Assembly (NCBI GenBank): GCA_030248215.1
Contig: JASANG010003876.1
Location: forward strand, 55,703 to 119,702
Direction of reading: 5' to 3'
Source of the DNA: Enoplolaimus lenunculus
Taxonomy: Eukaryota; Nematoda; Enoplea; Enoplida; Thoracostomopsidae
DNA length: 64,000 bases
Positions within the stretch are counted from its first letter, which is position 1. Each line of letters begins with the position of its first letter. The notes beneath the pieces are model-generated. The model searched no databases. It saw nothing but the letters and a program-made list of their open reading frames with translations, and was not told where the DNA came from. Both the position numbers and the translations under genes were made by a program. Below are positions 57,900 to 64,000 of this stretch, in pieces.

Positions 57900-60800
57900 T
57901 TATTTTTGGTTGGCTAATCAGTTTATATTGGTTAAAGAATGAGTTTTGATTTGAAGATTACTGATTGATTGTGATCAACGTTCATAATTTGATTTGTTGA
58001 TTTCGGTCGATGTCGAAAATTGTTTTTAAACTTTATGTTCTCTGAACTATGAATTCGGATTGGTTTACTAGCTTATTGTTGGTACAGTTTGAATGCTGGC
58101 CGCATTTTGATTGGTTAATTTCGGGCGATGGTTGTAATTTTATTCGGTTTTGGGTTCCTTGAAGAATGTGTTTTGATTGGAGGGTTATTGTTTAATTGTG
58201 ATCAGCGCTTGTAATGTAAGTTGCAGCTTTCGGTCGATACTTGCAATGCTATTGGTTAATAAATTGGTGTTTGGCGAAGAATGCGTTTTGATTAATTGTT
58301 TTAATTTGAAAATTGTGGTTAAATACAACTATGTCCCACAACAAAAGCTTTGACATTTAATTTCTAAAACTTAATAAATACGCCGCTGTATGTTCTCATG
58401 GGCATAATTAGCACAAACAGTGGAATATAAGGTTCGCGAAAGCTAGACATAAATACTGTGCGGCGTGCGCTAGAGCCGAATCCGCACTTAAAGAGCCCAT
58501 TTTAGGATGAAGCCTACGCCACCATGAAAATCTCAGATGTAGGCATAGGTTTAGATTAAGATTTCAGGGTACTTACTTAAGCCTACGCCCTAACTTTTGC
58601 GTAATCTTTTAACTAAAATTAGGCGTAAGCCTTAGCCTAGTTTAGGAAAACTGTACAAGAGCAAAATATTGTGTTAAGGCAGTCAAAACGTATGAAACCC
58701 AAGAAAGATACTATATCGCAACAGTTTGTTTTTAATATACTTGTAACACAGTACTTAAAACTTTTTAAAAACATTCATTTGTCAATCTTTCTTACGCTTT
58801 TTTTAAAAATTTATCATTAGTTACGTCTGTTCACGCTGAGAAACATACGTATGGGGCGAAATAAGATTATACGAAACAGAAATGGTTTAATGTGTCAACT
58901 GGTAATACTTTGCCAAATAAAACTTTGGGCCACAATTATTTCATTTGATAGCGAGAAATTTAGCGGACAGACAGCAAAAACCGTTTTTAACATGCAGCCT
59001 TTAAAAGTAACTTTCCATAGTTCAGAGGTCAAAAGAATTGTATCGCTCACACACATGTTCGCTTAACTTTTACATATCTTTATACCTTTCCGAACTGAAA
59101 ACCTGGTCTTTGTGTTTGGAAAGACATGACTTAATTCTGGTTTCAACCCAACTGCAACCAATCGTTACAGATTATATTTCGCACCGCTCCGTTGTAGAAA
59201 TACGAGATAGTTAAATATAAGCCCATATTCTTGAATGTGTGTAGCACCTATCACCAGTTAGTGATCAGCCTTTTGAGATGTGAACCAGTAAATGGTGTGA
59301 TTTGAAATTAAGTGTATTTTAGCATTTGACATAACCTACTATACTACATATTTTGAGATTTCCAATTGCAGGAGTTAGGTTGAAATCTGATTGGTAACTG
59401 GTGTTAGGTACTATACGCATTGATGAGAATATGGGGGTAAGAAGTTAGATACATGACAAGCAAGTATCATTAAGCAGTGTGGTGTTTCTGTTGCTTTTAT
59501 ACAAAACATATATTTTGGTCGCTAGCTTGAGCTAATTGATACTAATGTCTGCTAGTTGGTAAACAATATATATTCTTCCCAGATGTATGTCCTACCATGG
59601 ATATTATTACCGGTTTAACCTAGGAGGCCTAAGCTGTTTCTATCGCCAATTTTTTCCCTAAGACATTTGGTTTTGCAAGTGTTGCACATGGCTCGTAGCT
59701 TGCACCTACACGCAGTAGAAAAAACCTTAGTAGATCAAGGGGCAACGAGCCGATACTCTGCTACGCGATCAAAGCTTCCTGGTTTTCCCTTATTCCGTAA
59801 TCAGCTCCAGCTTGATGGTGAGCCCAAAATTCCAAGGGTTTTGGTTAACTTCCCTAGCAAGGTTGAAAATTTTTCAGGGTTCAAAATTGTTAAGGGCGCC
59901 TAAGTCCCTCTGATCCACAAGGCTACGGATCCAGTCTTCTTTAGTACCCGAGCGTTCTTACAAGAATGGATCCTCATGAACTGGTAGTTAAGAAGCAATA
60001 CTCTTAAGTAATCACATTGTTCGTCCCTGGCAGGAAAAAATTTCAAATTATTGATAGGAATGTGACACAGCATACCAAACTAGCAACTATGAAGTCAACA
60101 AGAGCGTCGGCTGTTTTGTACTTCACCCCACTTAAAATTAAGCCTTAGGCTTAGTGGTTGGCATAATAAAACGCTTTGACATACACTTGGGTCAAAACTT
60201 AGGTTTCCTAAGCCATTTTTAAAATTTAAGCCTAAGCGTGTGAGGGGATTCTACAAGAGCCGCATAGTTTTTCGCGAATCAATCACTACTGAATAAATTT
60301 CGAACTTTGCTTTAAAACAAAGCTACACAATGTCGAACACCGCGCATTGTGTACTATTCAGGACCGTAGCCAGCGCATTTTGCAATTGGCCAGGGGTGGG
60401 TAAACATTTTTCGCGATGGGCATACAAGGGTTTCCGATAACTTATAAGCAAGGCTGAAAACTTTCTTGGAGCCAAAATTGTTCCAGGGTGGCTGAGCCAC
60501 ACCCTAGCCCCTTCTGGCTTCCGGCCCGGTAGGTATACTTAGCAAAATTGTCAAGTTATACTGAATACAAATATTGTGCACGAAAGCAATCTTCGCGAAA
60601 CTTAAAAACCCCCGCTACCACTGATTATACGTAGCCCGAATCCTATTCATATGCTTGCCTATAAAATGACAAATAATCATATTTGACCTGTGACAAAAAA
60701 GAACCAAAACAGTAAGACATTTTCTAATGTCAAGCACACAGATGTCAACTGAAATCTATGCTACCATCGTTCCTACTGCTACTAGATATACGCATAGTTT

Positions 60801-63048
60801 TTGCACAAAATGCCCAAAAAACTATAAGTATTTTTTGTGGGATCTGGTTTTAAACTTAAACTTCAAATTCAAATCAAGGAGCTAGTTTTCAGTTGCCTGG
60901 CTAAAGCATGCAACATCTCTTTGCTACAGACGTCACCAAAAATAAAACTCGATATTGCGGTCACAAAACAAAAATATCGACTGCAAGCCTAAGAAAATGC
61001 TAGCGCTAGAATAAAAGATCACTCGCGTATCCAAGCACGTCATATGCAACTGATCAGAAATGGGGCAGAAATAGAAGGGCCTGAGGTAGTTACCCTCGTA
61101 GGGTCCGTTCAAGTTTTCGAAATCAAAACTTTGTCTCATGATTTATTGTTAAATTTGCGGTTGGCTGCTCACTCGCCAGGTTTGTTCCAATATTATATAT
61201 TTTGTTCGCATCAAGGTTGCCCTCCTTTGATTGAACCACTACTGTGTCAGTAGGAAATCTAAACTGAACCAGGGATAGCGCCCCTGCTAAAAAGCAAATA
61301 GCTTCACCAGCTAGATCGTCTATGGCTCATTTGACGAACCAATAAACACTCTAGAATAGAGCCAGTTTTGTTGGCTATAAACTGTTTAGATTTTGGCCAA
61401 ATCTAGCTATATCGTCATTTGGTTGCCGGGGTATTAGAGTCTGCAGGGGGTCGTAAGAGTGATACCCACCCCCGAAGTTCGATGCGTGCCACCAGTGGAC
61501 AATTAATAGCGCAGGGCTTAAATTTTTTAATGGAAACCCGTAGAATTTTTTGGCGCCTTTTGCAGCTCAAGATTTCTGTGGGCGTCCGCTAGCTGACGGC
61601 TAGCTATCGCATTTTAAGATAGCCATGTTTTTGTTTTGCGGACAAAGCCAAAATACGCCACAACTCAACAATCAAGATAGTCTCAATTGAAAGACCACGG
61701 GCAGACAGTGCTGGTTAGCCTAAAACTGGTCAGAATTTCAGTGTTGGTTTTACCAGCGAATATAAGGGGATATACAGGAGAATATCCCAGAAATTTTTGG
61801 CGGTTGGTAAAATAGTCACTTTTACAAACTTTAGAATCAGCTTACTGCGGTTAGAATTTAATTTGCTTCCTACGCTGGCTCGCAAACAGTTATGCTTCGG
61901 GTTACTCAAATTAAAATTTTAACTGAGCTCCCGGTTCTGGTTCGTCAACTATGCTAACTAAAATTAGGCAAAAGCAAGATATTATACAGTAGAATGTGGC
62001 TCAGCAGGGGATTCTACAAGTTGACCGATAGAGAGATATATCTCCTTTCAAAATTTCCAGAAGACAAGAAATGAGTTTTCAGGCTTTCGAATAAGCTTCT
62101 GAAAAGGTCAAAAAAATTATCTTACACATAAGGTTATACCCGTCTAATTAACATTTTCACTACGGCCCTGGTATTTAGAGTTTGGCATTAGCATAGTTTC
62201 AAACATAAATATGTCGTAGCGCGAATCGCAAGCATAGAATAAACGATTTAAATAAAGTACCGTACCACATTGTTAGAAAGCGTCAAAATTTTGTGAATCA
62301 GTTTCGTACTGTTTTCGAAACTATTCACGCGTCACTGACGTACGAACTTTCGAGCGTTTGTGATTGGCTGAGTTGGTCAATTTGAACAATTAGGTTTTTG
62401 ACAGGGATGCAAAACTGGCTTGGTATGGTTAAAGAGGGGCATGACACGGCTACGCAATACGAGATGTATTTAGAAGCTCTACAAAACCATAGTAGCGGTG
62501 GCTGTGGTTAGAGGTTAATGTCAAGTTTGAAAAAAACAAGGACGGTTTCATGGCAGACTAATGTACGCGTCTCTGTGAACTCTGTCATGCTAAACGCCTT
62601 AAAATGCAAAATATTAAACTCGAGCTCTCAATGTGTATTCTACACAAAAATAAATTGTGTTATATGCAAGAAATCTTGTGTGAAATTTAAGACAATTATG
62701 TATATAGACTCCCGACATATATTCCTTGAATTCCAGAGTTTTATTTCTCAAAATTTTCCAAAATATTGCTCTGAAAATTTTCAGACTTAAAAGTCTGAAA
62801 TTTAAAACACTTCGTTTCATGAACGATTACGTCACATATTTCTGAAATATAAGGCAAACATTTTCCAGCGAAGGAAATCCAAAGTCAGGAAATAAACCGT
62901 AGCCAAATACGGAATACCCTAATTTTACAACCTAAGATACGTCCAACAGGCAACTTAGGTTGGGGAAAGCCTGAGCTCAACGCGAATTATTCTCGAAATT
63001 TGATTATTAATATACACTCCTAAGAATATAAACGGAGCAAATTTTACA
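57900..63048. other. Upstream intergenic region, no gene recognised
   Basis: Apart from the repeat copy at 60360-60532 and degenerate TTAGGC words at 58505-58640 and 60135-60240, I see no coding exon. TTGATTGGTT and GTTTTGATT words recur at 57880-58330. Confidence 0.4.
60360..60532. mobile_element. 165-bp repeat family (copy 3)
   Basis: GGACCGTAGCCAGCGCATTT start, GGGCATACAAGGGTTT interior and TCCGGCCCGGTAG end. Fragments also occur near 59835-59905, 45290-45360 and 4640-4690. Confidence 0.4.
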
Positions 63049-63050
63049 TA

Positions 63051-63431
63051 CTGTAGTGACCCGAATAAGAGGGGACTGATATTTATTTGGCCTATCCAGA
63101 GGGTACTCTCCCTTGTTATTCGCTTACGGACTGTTATTTATTTTTAACTCACTTGTGTTAATAGCTTGAGCGATAATACAAGGTTACACTTAGGAATGTA
63201 CTTTCAAAATTTAAGTACGCTTTAAAGTTTTACTTTCAAACTCAAATTATTTGGTCCTGGAGTCATTTATGCGCTAAAATTAGGGTTAATTAACATTTAT
63301 GGACTCTAATTAGGGTTTAGGGACTCTATCCGCGCACGGACTCTTTTTAGGGATACTACCTCTAGTGGATTCGCACTCAAAATTGGGACCCCCTCTTATT
63401 AAGTCTCCCCCGCTTATTCGGGTCTATACAG
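63051..63431. mobile_element. Mariner-type MITE with TA target duplication (copy 3, reversed)
   Basis: Ends CTGTAGTGACCCGAATAAG and, inverted, CTGTATAGACCCGAATAAG; flanked by TA. The interior runs opposite to copies 1 and 2. Confidence 0.65.
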
Positions 63432-63648
63432 TACGTAAAAATCAGAAACTCTCAAAAGTCAGAAGAAAGTTATGTCTTACTGGCAACAGTAGTTTTTGAA
63501 TATAAGTCATTTATGTATTAACCCTAATGTCTGAAATACTAGATATTTATGTCTTTGATCATGCAGCGCAGTTTGTAATTTTGAATAGAAAGAAAAACTG
63601 TTTGAACCTTAAAACTTAAAAATACAATAAGTATACTTTTTCATATAG

Positions 63649-63784
63649 GAAACTGCAAGATCCGCCGTTAGAGCAAAACACTTTCGATTGGACTTGCGCA
63701 ATTTTGGTACCATATTTTAAGACAACATTTTGGTTTCGATTCCTGTTGGGTGCCTATGCCTGGATGACAGCCTTGTATTCACAA
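63649..63784 (+). CDS. Possible internal exon, unknown protein
   Basis: A TTTTTCATATAG acceptor precedes an open frame (KLQDPPLEQNTFDW then FWFRFLLGAYAWMTALYSQ) that ends at a GTGAAA donor. The length, the hydrophobic second half and the splice-like borders suggest a coding exon of a gene extending beyond the window. I do not recognise the family. Confidence 0.3.
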
Positions 63785-64000
63785 GTGAAAATTACTTTAC
63801 ATATTATGGTGGAAATTTATACAAAAGTAACTGGTTGAATAATACCAGTCGTAGTGGGACTACATTTATTGAGCGAAGCTCGAACACAAGTAAGCAATTA
63901 AGGTAATATGCAAATTAGTTATTAGCTAACTATTCATTTATCGGTTTTGGAGGTTTGTAAACAATTTCCTCAGATTCCTCGTACCCAAAAACCCTTTAGC

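Overview
The window looks like a piece of an animal genome, most likely a nematode. The protein-coding signal is split into short exons with TTTCAG-type acceptors and GTAAGT-type donors. The two recognisable genes are an SLC6 neurotransmitter transporter and a two-pore-domain (K2P/TWK) potassium-channel-like gene. Degenerate runs of the nematode telomere hexamer TTAGGC are scattered through the non-coding DNA. No bacterial genes, rRNA, CRISPR or virus-like element was recognised. The nematode assignment is an inference, not proven here.

Layout. 1-21.1 kb: plus-strand SLC6 gene of the GABA-transporter type. Thirteen exons run from within TM2 to the stop codon; the 5' exons lie before base 1. 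Its introns are full of MITEs, a decayed LINE, a tRNA-derived SINE and a 1.1 kb minisatellite. 22.1-22.9 kb: central spacer of a giant inverted repeat. 22.9-38.66 kb: inverted near-copy of 6-22 kb, carrying SLC6 exons 13 to 7 on the minus strand. 38.66-40.89 kb: third, direct copy of 5.83-8.13 kb, stopping inside the minisatellite. 40.95-42.24 kb: seven head-to-tail 183-bp satellite units. 42.6-43.26 kb: a cluster of short hairpins. 44.5-48.65 kb: minus-strand K2P-like gene whose two selectivity filters are both non-canonical. 49.5-51.0 kb: long inverted repeats around a 1.1 kb core. 57.5-57.9 kb: a second K2P first exon on the same strand, with a compatible splice phase. 58-64 kb: mostly intergenic repeats and one possible exon near the right end.

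The + / - / + arrangement of the 6-40.9 kb block is the dominant structural fact. Arms are nearly identical over most of their length but become noisy at both turn-points. The SLC6 exon frameshifts are private to single copies. That pattern fits a long-read fold-back assembly artefact at least as well as a real palindrome, so copy number should not be trusted until checked. The SLC6 and K2P genes would both act at the plasma membrane of excitable cells, but nothing here shows that they are co-regulated.
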